Below, piece by piece: positions 26,519 through 35,531 of a stretch of DNA of 64,000 nt. Location: assembly GCA_022648295.1 (NCBI GenBank), contig JALCME010000022.1:34688-98687 (forward strand), written 5' to 3'. The position numbers and the translations under genes are program-made. Under the pieces are notes generated by a model, which was given only the letters and a program-made list of their open reading frames with translations, searched no databases and had not been told where the DNA came from. Within the stretch, counting starts at the first letter, position 1, and every line of letters begins with the position of its first letter. The DNA is from Bacteroides sp. (GTDB lineage: Bacteria > Bacteroidota > Bacteroidia > Bacteroidales > Bacteroidaceae).

Positions 26519-29500
26519 TTAAAATGTTAATTGTACTCCCATGTTATATGCTCTGGCCAACGGATATTTACCATAGTCCACACCGGGTGTCAGGTTAGCA
26601 CCGTTGTTGTAATCTACTTCCGGATTGTAGCCTTTGTACTTGCTGATGGTAAACAAATTATCGGTGGATGCATAAATTCTTAAACTACCGATGAGCCCTT
26701 TGGATATCTGTTTGATGTTGCTGAAAGTATAGCCTATGCTGAGATTAGTACATCTGAAGAAGGAACCGTCTTGTAAATAGAACGTGGACAAACGAGTACT
26801 ATTGCTCTGTGTACCACCGCGTGATGCTTTATAAACCCATCCATTGCCGGGATTGGAGGCATTGCGGTAACGTTGGTCGGCTTCTACATATTGGTTTCCT
26901 GATCCTTCCATATTGAACAGGTAATAGTCTTGTCCGTCTAACACCTTGTTGCCATATGAACCATTGAACGATGCGGTAAGATCGATATTCTTGTAGTTAC
27001 CGCTAATATTTAAGCCGTATGTGAATTTAGGATGTGGTGTACCGATAATGGTTTTGTCATTGTCATCTACTACGCCGTTACCGTCTACATCTTCAAAATA
27101 AATGTCACCGGGCTGTAATGCTACTGATTGTGACAGTGAGCGTGCGGGACCTTGGAGCTTATAGCCTTCAGGGAAGGAGTTGTTATTGGCTTTATAAACA
27201 GCATTGTCGGCTGCTAAACCAGCCATGTCGGCTTCAGTTACCATGCCTTTTACCTTGAAACCATAGAACATACCGATGGGTTGTCCTTCCATGGTGATGT
27301 GGGTCTTATAAGAACGCTCGGCACCGTTGGTGATAATAGTGTTTCCACCATCCAGCTCCAATACTTTGTTTCGATTGATGGAGAGATTACCCCCGATGTT
27401 TAGGTTGAAGTCTTTGCCTGATATTGCACGACCATCTACCTGGATGTCGCAACCCGCGTTTCGAATCTTCGAATTAGGCAAATTGGTCATTATCGAGGTA
27501 GCTCCGGAAATGGCCGATACCGGTTGGCTGAACAGCAAGTCTTTGGTATAGCTCATATAGTAGTTGGCCGAAATGGACAGACGATTGGAGAACATGGAGA
27601 GGTCGAAGCCAACATTGTATTGGGAGGTTGATTCCCAGCCGATGGTATTGTCTTTCACCCCTCCCGGATACATGGCTGATGAAATTGTTCCATTTCCAAA
27701 TACGACTCCCGATGGAGAACTCATTTCAGCTGTATATTGGTAGTTACCAATGTTGTTGTTACCGCTCATACCCCAGCTCGCTCTCAGTTTCAGTGAAGAA
27801 TTGTGTCCAAACGTGTTCTTATAGAAGTCCTCATTGGACATTGTCCAGGCCGCTGATACAGAAGGAAAGTAGCCCCAGCGGTTTTCGGGTCCGAACATGG
27901 ATGAAGCGTCTCCGCGGAACGATGCGGTGAGATAATATTTATTGTTGAAATTGTAGTTTAAGCGGGTGAAATAGGATATCATACTCCAATTGGATTTTGA
28001 AGTACCATCCAGTCCGATATCACTTGGATCGGCTCCATGTCCGGTTACCTCCGTGATGTGGTCATCTTCGTAGCCGGTGGCTTTCACTCCAAGAATATCT
28101 TTAGTATCCCTTTGTATGGAGTAACCGGCTACGCCGCTAAAATTATGCACTTTGCTCCATGTCTTGTTATAATTGGCTGTGAATTCTCCCAAGTAGTCGT
28201 TCTGCAATATTGTTCTTGCAATGGAATTTGCAGCCGCTTTAGCTTGATCGCTTCCCGGTTGATAAGCACCGCTGGAAAGGCTGGTAGGTCTGTAGAATTC
28301 ATACTTCTCACTGTAGGAATACATGCCGAGGTTGGCTTTGAAATACAAATTTTTCAACGCTTCATATTGTGCGGTGAGGTTATAAGTATTACGGCTACCG
28401 TTACGGCGGATAATGGTTTCTGTTGCCAATGCAACCGGATTCTCAATCTGTTGCATGCCGTATCCTGATGAATAAGACGTCATTTCGCCTTTAATAATCT
28501 GTCCGTTCTCATCATAACACCGGAAAATCGGGGCGTATATGAGTGCTCCTAATATTGGTCCTTGATTAAAGCGTCCTTCCTGTACCTCTCTGTTCCAGTT
28601 GGAGGTATTGGAGAAATTAGCTCCCATCTTGAATCGATTATTGACCTGAATATCAATATTGGAACGTAAGTTCAAGCGCTTCTGGCTGGTAGAAAGTATG
28701 ATACCGTCTTGATCCTGATAAGCTGCACTTACTTCGTAATGCACTTTATCGTTGCCTCCGTTAATGGAAATGTGATGACGTTGCGCTGGAGCATTACGGT
28801 AAAGTTCATCCTGCCAGTCGGTGTCGTATTCAGGAGTGATGACTTTTTGGTTAGTGAAGTCGTATAAGAATTCAGGAATCATTGCAGCACTATTTCTTGA
28901 GCCTAAGCGTTGAGCGCGAACATCGTTGGTATCGCTAAAGTAACTGTCGTCCCAAGTTTTGCCCGCCGAAACCATCAAATTCTTGTAAGCGTTGTTATGC
29001 CCTTCCACGTGTAGGTCGGCATATTGTGCAGCATTCAGCAATTTTACCTTTTTGGCAAGCTGGGTGACGCTGTACTGGAAGTCGTAACTTACTTTAGCCT
29101 TCCCTTCCTTTCCTCGTTTAGTAGTAATCAAAACAACGCCTCCGGCCGCACGTGACCCATAAATAGCTGCCGAGGCAGCATCTTTCAATACTTCGATAGA
29201 TTCAATGTCTTCCGGATTGATCATCAGGTCGGTATTTGAGGGATAACCGTCAATAACATATAGGGGGTCTGAGCTGGCATTGATAGAGGTTACACCGCGG
29301 ACACGGATTTTCGTGCTTTTATAGGGAGCACCGCTCACCTGTGATATCTGTACACCTGCTACTTTACCTACTAAGCTTTGTCCTACCGTTGGAGCGCTGA
29401 TATTCAGTTCTTTGGATTTGACACTGGCTACTGCTCCTACGACATCCGTCTTTCGTAGAGTTTGATAGCCAACCACTACTACTTCGTCAATAATTTTAGA

Positions 29501-29815
29501 GTCTTCTACTAGTATAATATGTAGATTTTCACCTTTTCTGACCTTAACATTTTGAGTGATGTAGCCGATATATGATACTTCCAGCACGCTTTTTTCATTT
29601 TGCACAGTCAATGTGAATTTTCCGTCGGTATTGGTTATAGTACCGTTTGTGGTACCCTTTTCCAATACACTGGCACCGATAATAGCTTCACCGCTTTTAT
29701 CGGTTACTTCTCCTTTGACCACATAGTTTGCCAGAGGCGCTGCCTGGACAGTGGGGCAACTCATAATGCTTGCTAGGCATGTGATCCAAAACAATAGTCT
29801 GATTACCTTTTTCAT
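26519..29815 (-). CDS. SusC/RagA-family TonB-dependent outer-membrane transporter
   Basis: 1098 residues. Signal peptide about 1-25. A carboxypeptidase-regulatory-like domain follows (VTDKSGEAIIGASVLEKGTT; VLEVSYIGYITQNVKV), then the TonB-box region and plug (DEVVVVGYQTLRKTDVVGAV; LYVIDGYPSNTDLMINP; DAASAAIYGSRAAGGVVLIT). A large beta-barrel ends in Phe (MGVQLTF). It imports oligosaccharides with the SusD lid. It is the first gene of a five-gene minus-strand operon (SusC, SusD, GDPD, DUF218, GH92). No dedicated sigma/anti-sigma pair or hybrid two-component regulator is adjacent. Confidence 0.96.
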   Translation of the reverse strand: MKKVIRLLFWITCLASIMSCPTVQAAPLANYVVKGEVTDKSGEAIIGASVLEKGTTNGTITNTDGKFTLTVQNEKSVLEVSYIGYITQNVKVRKGENLHIILVEDSKIIDEVVVVGYQTLRKTDVVGAVASVKSKELNISAPTVGQSLVGKVAGVQISQVSGAPYKSTKIRVRGVTSINASSDPLYVIDGYPSNTDLMINPEDIESIEVLKDAASAAIYGSRAAGGVVLITTKRGKEGKAKVSYDFQYSVTQLAKKVKLLNAAQYADLHVEGHNNAYKNLMVSAGKTWDDSYFSDTNDVRAQRLGSRNSAAMIPEFLYDFTNQKVITPEYDTDWQDELYRNAPAQRHHISINGGNDKVHYEVSAAYQDQDGIILSTSQKRLNLRSNIDIQVNNRFKMGANFSNTSNWNREVQEGRFNQGPILGALIYAPIFRCYDENGQIIKGEMTSYSSGYGMQQIENPVALATETIIRRNGSRNTYNLTAQYEALKNLYFKANLGMYSYSEKYEFYRPTSLSSGAYQPGSDQAKAAANSIARTILQNDYLGEFTANYNKTWSKVHNFSGVAGYSIQRDTKDILGVKATGYEDDHITEVTGHGADPSDIGLDGTSKSNWSMISYFTRLNYNFNNKYYLTASFRGDASSMFGPENRWGYFPSVSAAWTMSNEDFYKNTFGHNSSLKLRASWGMSGNNNIGNYQYTAEMSSPSGVVFGNGTISSAMYPGGVKDNTIGWESTSQYNVGFDLSMFSNRLSISANYYMSYTKDLLFSQPVSAISGATSIMTNLPNSKIRNAGCDIQVDGRAISGKDFNLNIGGNLSINRNKVLELDGGNTIITNGAERSYKTHITMEGQPIGMFYGFKVKGMVTEADMAGLAADNAVYKANNNSFPEGYKLQGPARSLSQSVALQPGDIYFEDVDGNGVVDDNDKTIIGTPHPKFTYGLNISGNYKNIDLTASFNGSYGNKVLDGQDYYLFNMEGSGNQYVEADQRYRNASNPGNGWVYKASRGGTQSNSTRLSTFYLQDGSFFRCTNLSIGYTFSNIKQISKGLIGSLRIYASTDNLFTISKYKGYNPEVDYNNGANLTPGVDYGKYPLARAYNMGVQLTF

Positions 29816-29846
29816 GTTAAATTAATTATGATTGTAAATTCGGTGC

Positions 29847-29854
29847 CAAAGGTA
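29847..29854 (-). promoter_or_regulatory. -7 box of the SusC-GH92 operon; remaining intergenic region
   Basis: On the minus strand TACCTTTG (29854-29847) fits TAnnTTTG, 32 bp before the susC ATG. No convincing -33 is visible, as expected for an activated promoter. Of the 487-bp gap 29816-30302, bases 29855-30145 are AT-rich and show no gene or clear motif. Confidence 0.5.
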
Positions 29855-30145
29855 GAGGCTCTGTTTTACGTATGTATTGCGTAGCTGTTACAGAAAGTTG
29901 TTGTATATGTTACAATATCATGTTTTACTTTATTCTTCTTTTTTGAATATAAAATGTTGATAATTAGCCTTTTTTGCGCGCTGATTTGAATTGTTTGAAT
30001 ATTTAGTAGCAATCACTATTGCGAATGAAAATAAGAAGATTTGATAGATGACTTGCAGAAATGTTTCGTAATTTTACTTGTTGTGGTCATTTGCTCAGAT
30101 CACAAATAGGAAACGGCAGAATGCTCTCTTAATTTTAAAGTTAAA

Positions 30146-30205
30146 CCTCCGAAAACCTTCGTTATCCTCCGAAAACCTCCGTAAACCTCCGCGAACCTCT
30201 GAAAC
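30146..30205. repeat. Six 10-bp CCTCCG-type tandem units upstream of the DUF6266 gene
   Basis: Units with exact 10-bp period are CCTCCGAAAA, CCTTCGTTAT, CCTCCGAAAA, CCTCCGTAAA, CCTCCGCGAA and CCTCTGAAAC. The last one overlaps the -33 region of the following gene. One unit per helical turn would put CTCCG on one face of the DNA, which suits phased protein binding. Confidence 0.75.
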
Positions 30206-30229
30206 CGTCATATCGACTTCTTAACTTTG
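30198..30229 (+). promoter_or_regulatory. Promoter of the DUF6266 gene
   Basis: TCTG (30198-30201, -33-like) and TAACTTTG (30222-30229, exact -7) are separated by 20 bp. An approximately 70-nt AT-rich leader precedes the ATG at 30303. Confidence 0.6.
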
Positions 30230-30302
30230 TGGCACGACAAGGCAAAAGAGCTCGTGCTAAGTCCGATAAATACAATTTATTAATAATTTAAAATTTATAA
30301 TT

Positions 30303-31010
30303 ATGGGAATTATCAAACAAGGAATCCTAGGTGGGTTCTCAGGTAAAGTAGGAAATGTGATAGGTAGTTCATGGAGAGGAATCAGTTATATGCGTTCCAT
30401 TGCTCAAAGTACAACTAAGACTCGTTCAGTGGCACAGGCTATACAGCAAGAACGGTTTGCCCGTGTGGTTGGTTTCTTACAACCGATTACAGCTTATTTG
30501 CGTATTGGCTACATCGGATTCAAAGAGCGTCAGTCTTCTTTTAATGCAGCGATGTCTTATGTAATTAAGCAGGCTATGACCGATGGTGAAATTGATTATA
30601 GCAAAGTCCTGGTTTCGCATGGAAATCTTATGCCGGTGATGGAGGCTGCTGCTACCGAAAGTAATGGAAAAGTATCCTTTACATGGACTGACAATAGCGG
30701 GCAGGGGGATGCATTGGCTACCGATTGGGCCATGCCATTAGTATACAATACAGTGAAAAAAGAGGCTGTGTTCAGTACACATGCAATTGCAAGAGTTGCG
30801 GGTAAAGCTGAATTAAATCTTCCATCCCGTTGGACAGGAGATAAGCTGGTGGTTTATCTTGGATTTACTTCACAGGATGAATTAACTTCCGCCAACAGTC
30901 TCTATCTATCAGGTACTACTGCTACAGGAGGAGACAGCGGTTCGGGGAGTGGCAGTGGTGATAGTGGTTCCGGTGACAGTGGCGTTATAGATGATAATCC
31001 ACTGGGATAA
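30303..31010 (+). CDS. DUF6266 family protein
   Basis: 235 residues. The start MGIIKQGILGGFSGKVGNVI, the following GSSWRGISYMRSI and the block RSVAQAIQQERFARVVGFL are what I recognise as the DUF6266 family, which is numerous in Bacteroides and of unknown function. There is no signal peptide or TM segment. The tail is low complexity, rich in Gly, Ser and Asp (GDSGSGSGSGDSGSGDSG). It stands alone behind a 10-bp periodic repeat and promoter and ends at a strong terminator. Confidence 0.8.
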   Translation: MGIIKQGILGGFSGKVGNVIGSSWRGISYMRSIAQSTTKTRSVAQAIQQERFARVVGFLQPITAYLRIGYIGFKERQSSFNAAMSYVIKQAMTDGEIDYSKVLVSHGNLMPVMEAAATESNGKVSFTWTDNSGQGDALATDWAMPLVYNTVKKEAVFSTHAIARVAGKAELNLPSRWTGDKLVVYLGFTSQDELTSANSLYLSGTTATGGDSGSGSGSGDSGSGDSGVIDDNPLG

Positions 31011-31042
31011 ACATTAAAAGAGCTTTCTATCAAAGAAGAAAT

Positions 31043-31076
31043 GGGGATGCGTTCATAGTAGTGCATCCCCTTTTTT
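31043..31076 (+). terminator. Terminator of the DUF6266 gene
   Basis: GGGGATGC (31043-31050) pairs with GCATCCCC (31063-31070) around 12 nt and is followed by six T (31071-31076). It ends just before the convergent TolC-like gene. Confidence 0.88.
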
Positions 31077-31090
31077 ATAAATTTATCTTT

Positions 31091-32404
31091 TTACTTCATG
31101 GTTCTCGGATTTTGTCCTGTAGCTTGTAAGTACTCAAGCTTAGCTATCTGGAACTGCGCATAGACATCAACATACTTATCCTTACTCTGTTGAAACATGG
31201 ATTGTGCGTCAAGCAAATCGCTCATGCTTGAAGTCCCCGCCTTATAATAATCTTCATTTAATCTCAAATTCTCAGTTGACTGCTCTATGGACTTTTGGGC
31301 AATAATAATTTGTTTGTATGCATCTTCCAGATCAATCCATGCCTTCTGCATTTTTATGATTAGAAGTTCAGAATTGTCTGTCAACTCTATTTTTGCATTC
31401 TTTAGATTTATATTTTGCCTTTTGACAGCATGTGAACCTTCCCACCAATCGGAAAGTGGGATGGATACTGTGGCAAAAGCAATGCCGAAAGAACGATCTT
31501 TGTCCATTAGATTGTCATACATGTATCCAGCACCTATTGCTACAGCCGGAAGATTTTTACCTATCGCCAATTTACTTTGTAATTGATTGGCTTCGACGTT
31601 TTTTTTCAATAAATGATATTCCGGTGTAAGAAGTAGGGAAGCTTGATGATCTCTTCTTAATTCCTCAGGAAAGAAGGGAACATTGTCCATTTGAATGCCT
31701 GATTTTACTTCAAATGAAGTTTCGTTCAGACCGATATATTGAGCAAGTACCATTTTACTAAGTGCCAGTCCATTTTCAAGATTTATTTTTTTACTGATGA
31801 TATCGTTCCTTTTTAGTTGCACTTGTAGTAGATCATTCCGAGTCGTCGTTCCGGCATTAACGGCCGTCTCTACTTCCTGACATAGACGGCTGAGAAATTT
31901 TTCAATTAATGTAATGGTATTCAGCTTCTCTTTTAAAGTCACTACTTGCCAATAATACTTTTCGGTGGTAAGACTGACTTCTTTTTCTGATTGTTGCATC
32001 TTGAGTTTACTGACTTCCATACCCACCTTGGCTAATTTGTTGTTGTTAATAATCTGTCCACCCATAAAAATTGGTTGGGTGGCAGTAATACCTCCAGTAA
32101 TTCCGTTTTTCAGCATAGACAGGCTTGTCTCGGGAGCAGGGGTCATCTCAATTAGTCCTTTGTTTGCATTGAACCCTAATCCTGTGGCACTAACTTTTGG
32201 AAAATATTTGGTGAAAGCTTCTTTCTGGAGTTGTTTTGCCCCCCTGATATTATCAGATGCTTCCTTAATCCTTATATTATGCTCCAAACCCATGGAACGA
32301 CATTCTTCCAACGAATACGTCTGTTGACTCCAGATGTGATTTGTGATCAAAAGACAGCACATACTGCAAGTGATTATTTTCCGTTTCTTTATTATATGAT
32401 TCAT
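31091..32404 (-). CDS. TolC-family outer-membrane efflux protein
   Basis: 437 residues from the ATG at 32404. An upstream in-frame start at 32479 would reach into the RND gene and put 25 charged residues before the signal peptide, so it is rejected. Signal peptide about 1-27 (ends ITNHIWSQ). The sequence has the TolC helical repeat pattern, with YSLEECRSMGLEHNIRIKEA near the start and SMSDLLDAQSMFQQSKDKYV in the second half. It is the outer-membrane channel of the RND system encoded upstream, 11 bp away. Confidence 0.92.
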   Translation of the reverse strand: MNHIIKKRKIITCSMCCLLITNHIWSQQTYSLEECRSMGLEHNIRIKEASDNIRGAKQLQKEAFTKYFPKVSATGLGFNANKGLIEMTPAPETSLSMLKNGITGGITATQPIFMGGQIINNNKLAKVGMEVSKLKMQQSEKEVSLTTEKYYWQVVTLKEKLNTITLIEKFLSRLCQEVETAVNAGTTTRNDLLQVQLKRNDIISKKINLENGLALSKMVLAQYIGLNETSFEVKSGIQMDNVPFFPEELRRDHQASLLLTPEYHLLKKNVEANQLQSKLAIGKNLPAVAIGAGYMYDNLMDKDRSFGIAFATVSIPLSDWWEGSHAVKRQNINLKNAKIELTDNSELLIIKMQKAWIDLEDAYKQIIIAQKSIEQSTENLRLNEDYYKAGTSSMSDLLDAQSMFQQSKDKYVDVYAQFQIAKLEYLQATGQNPRTMK

Positions 32405-32415
32405 TTTCTTCTTTT

Positions 32416-35400
32416 TTATTCTAATTCTAATTGAACACTCTTTTTGCGTTTCTTTGTAGTTCCGCTTAGTACAAGCCAATAAGATACAGGAAGTACGGTT
32501 AAGATAGATACCATAGTAATTAGGGTTCCATAAAAAATGACCGTTCCCATTGGCATCCAGAGTCCGCTCCCTCCTAATATCATAGGTATCACTCCCATTG
32601 AAGCGGCTGCGGAAGTTAAGAAGATTGGACGCATGCGTCGTTGGGCGGAGTGGTAAATGGCTTGATGCACCGTCATCTTTTCATTTACACGCAACTCTTC
32701 GGCATAATCAATCATTATTATGCCATTGCGCACCAAAATCCCCATTAAGCTGATAATGCCAAGTGTGGAAGTTAAGCTAAAGTCCACTCCTTGTATAATG
32801 ATACCAAGAGCTGTCCCAAAGATACAAAGCGTAAGAGCCACAAGCATCAGCACAGCTGTTCCAATACGCTTGAAATGCCACAAGAGAATAAAGAAAATAA
32901 TTGCGATGGCAATGCATAAAGCTGATATAATATGGGGACTCTGTTCTTCATTTTCGTCATATTCGCCACCATAAGCCAATGTGATGCCTTTATGTAATTC
33001 AATCTTAGATAGTTTTTGTTGTATTTTGGCGGTGGTTGAAATGATATTAATACCTCTTTTAACTTCAGCCATTATAGTAATGGTACGTACTCCGTTCCGG
33101 CGGACTATTTGCCCTTCATTCCAGGCAGGTACAACTTTTGCTATTTGGCGTAACGGTACATTTGCAAGGCCCATATTTGCTGGAATCAATTCATCCTTAA
33201 TGTTCTCATAACAAGCAGAATCTGCTTTGCTCCCTTTAAGTACCACATTAATATCATAATCTCCTTCCCACATTGTACCTACTGTAAATCCGCTGCTATA
33301 ACGCATGGCCATAGTGGTTTCAAGCATTCCATTACTAATGCCTAAACGTGTTGATTTATCTTCGTCTAAATCAATGCGCAGGGTCGTTTGGGGATCATTA
33401 TAATTTGAACGTACCAGATATAGTTCTGGCATGGAACGCAATATCGTTTCAATCTTATTAGCTTCTCGCTTTAGTATATTCAGGCTATCACAGCTAAGCC
33501 TTACTTCAATAGGATTCGAAGCTTCGCTATAACTCAATTGTTTGAAACGTACGTATGCTTCGGGAAAATAGTCGCTGTATTTAAGTGTATATTCATCCAA
33601 GACCTCTACAGTAGCTTCATTTCCTGTCGTATTTACAATAAACTGGGCAAAATTAGTGCCTCCCATTTGTGGAGCATAGGTGCTCTGGAAGCGTGGAGAA
33701 GCACATCCTTTAAAGGAAGCTACAGATACCACACGCTTATCTTTTCGCAAAATATGCTCCAAACTATCTGCGACTACTGCTGTTCTTTCTACGGCCGTAC
33801 CTGTGGGCATAAATATTTCGACAGCAAATTGATTACGCTCAGCTGTTGGTAGTAGCCGTTGAGGTAATTTATTCATTATTAGTATACCAATAACAACTGA
33901 TAGTATGCCGCATCCAATAGTAATACGTGGATGTGCAAAGCATTTATTGAGTATCCAGTTGTAGCTACTCTGTGATAAATCTAATAATGAAAATTTCTTT
34001 TTACCATTTTGGGGTACCTCCCTTAAAATAGGCTTCCGGATAAAATAGAATTGCATGAAAGGTACTAATAATTCTGCAACGAGCAGCGAGATCATTAAAA
34101 TTAAAGTAATGGACCATGGGAATATTTTCACAAAATCATTTGGCATTCCGGTCATTGTAAATAAAAACGGGAAAAATGTGATACTAATCGCCAACGTTGC
34201 TGAAAAAATAGATTTGAAAAAATGGGTGGCACTCATGATGGATGCATGCCAACGTGACATCCCTTCCGCTATTAATTCCAGATAACTGTCAATAATAACA
34301 ATGGAGTTATCCACTATCATCCCTAAGGTTACGATTAAAGCGGCAAGGGTTACTGTATTCAACTCAATCCCAAAAGCATAAAATAGACCGAGCGAGACAA
34401 ATATGGTAATGGGGATGGTTGAAGCAGCTACCATTGCCACGCGGAAAGGCAGTAATAACATGACTACTATGACAACGGCACATATAGCAATAATCAATTC
34501 GTGTAGGAAATTTGAGATGCTATCATCCACCACCTTGCTTTGATCTGTTATTTTAAATAATTGCACATCTTCCGGCAACGTCTTTTCATACGTTTTCATT
34601 GCTTCCTTCACTTCGTTGCCCATCTTTACTATATTTTTCCCTTTTTTCATCTCAATACTGAGTAAAAGGCACTTTTTCCCATTATTTGTAATGTAAGAAT
34701 CGGTAACAGGATATTCTTTTACCACTCTGGCTACATCTTTCAGGCGGATATTATTGCCTTTTGCATCTGAGAAAATGATTGTCTCTTGTACATTTCGTAG
34801 TGAGTTCAATGATCTGTTTACATGGATGGGGGCAATATATGTTGGGCTTTTAACCCTTCCGGCAGTTGTTGTAAGTCCTTTTGTAAATAGCGTTAATGCT
34901 AAAGTCTGATTATTGATGCCGTAATGAGATAGCTTATCGTTGTCCAGATATATAGATATTTGTTCTTTCTGCATTCCATATACATTTAAACGCCCAACGC
35001 TCTCTACTTTACGCAGTTGATCTTTCAAACCATCCATATAAGTGTTTAATTCCCTGTAAGTCTTATCTTTACTTTCCATAGTGACAAGTAAAGCCGACGT
35101 ATCTCCGAAATCATCTACTACCTGAACTGCCATTACTTCCTTAGGAAGGTTTCGTTTAAATTCTTCTATACCATGTTTGAATTTACTCCAAAATTCATCT
35201 TTGTTGTTTAAGTTGTCATTTAAGTAAACTTGTATCACACTCATCCCATTGCTACTGGCAGAGTGTGTCTTAGACTTCTTTACTTCCTTATAAGTAAAAA
35301 TATAATTCTCTAAAGGCTTAGTGAGCTCTTCTTCCACTTCGGATGCTGTTGCACCCGGGTATACGGCGATAACAATTCCCTGACGTATGGTGTAATCTGG

Positions 35401-35526
35401 TATTTCGTTCTTTTTTACATTAGATAGGCCATAAATGCCCAATGCTATCATACAACAAGTCACCAGAATGATGATTTGTCTATAGTGCATCGCCCATTCT
35501 ACGGCATTGCGCTTCTTTCTTTCCAT
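32416..35526 (-). CDS. RND efflux transporter, inner-membrane subunit
   Basis: 1036 residues, the standard RND size with twelve TM helices and two large periplasmic loops. Marks include the start RKKRNAVEWAMHYRQIIILV, VYPGATASEVEEELTKPLE, and TM4 LIVTLGMIVDNSIVIIDSYL. In TM4 an Asp-Asn pair stands where AcrB has Asp-Asp, and the helix 11 region is MGILVRNGIIMIDYAEE. Driven by proton motive force, it pumps drugs or other toxic compounds. The substrate is unknown. It lies 5 bp after the adaptor gene and 11 bp before the TolC-like gene. Confidence 0.95.
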   Translation of the reverse strand: MERKKRNAVEWAMHYRQIIILVTCCMIALGIYGLSNVKKNEIPDYTIRQGIVIAVYPGATASEVEEELTKPLENYIFTYKEVKKSKTHSASSNGMSVIQVYLNDNLNNKDEFWSKFKHGIEEFKRNLPKEVMAVQVVDDFGDTSALLVTMESKDKTYRELNTYMDGLKDQLRKVESVGRLNVYGMQKEQISIYLDNDKLSHYGINNQTLALTLFTKGLTTTAGRVKSPTYIAPIHVNRSLNSLRNVQETIIFSDAKGNNIRLKDVARVVKEYPVTDSYITNNGKKCLLLSIEMKKGKNIVKMGNEVKEAMKTYEKTLPEDVQLFKITDQSKVVDDSISNFLHELIIAICAVVIVVMLLLPFRVAMVAASTIPITIFVSLGLFYAFGIELNTVTLAALIVTLGMIVDNSIVIIDSYLELIAEGMSRWHASIMSATHFFKSIFSATLAISITFFPFLFTMTGMPNDFVKIFPWSITLILMISLLVAELLVPFMQFYFIRKPILREVPQNGKKKFSLLDLSQSSYNWILNKCFAHPRITIGCGILSVVIGILIMNKLPQRLLPTAERNQFAVEIFMPTGTAVERTAVVADSLEHILRKDKRVVSVASFKGCASPRFQSTYAPQMGGTNFAQFIVNTTGNEATVEVLDEYTLKYSDYFPEAYVRFKQLSYSEASNPIEVRLSCDSLNILKREANKIETILRSMPELYLVRSNYNDPQTTLRIDLDEDKSTRLGISNGMLETTMAMRYSSGFTVGTMWEGDYDINVVLKGSKADSACYENIKDELIPANMGLANVPLRQIAKVVPAWNEGQIVRRNGVRTITIMAEVKRGINIISTTAKIQQKLSKIELHKGITLAYGGEYDENEEQSPHIISALCIAIAIIFFILLWHFKRIGTAVLMLVALTLCIFGTALGIIIQGVDFSLTSTLGIISLMGILVRNGIIMIDYAEELRVNEKMTVHQAIYHSAQRRMRPIFLTSAAASMGVIPMILGGSGLWMPMGTVIFYGTLITMVSILTVLPVSYWLVLSGTTKKRKKSVQLELE

Positions 35527-35531
35527 TTTAT

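Noticed and set aside
30146..30205. CRISPR-like array
   Set aside because: Units are 10 bp with no spacers; it is a short tandem repeat.
32405..32479. N-terminal extension of the TolC-like protein
   Set aside because: It overlaps the RND gene and puts charged residues before a clear signal peptide; the ATG at 32404 is better.
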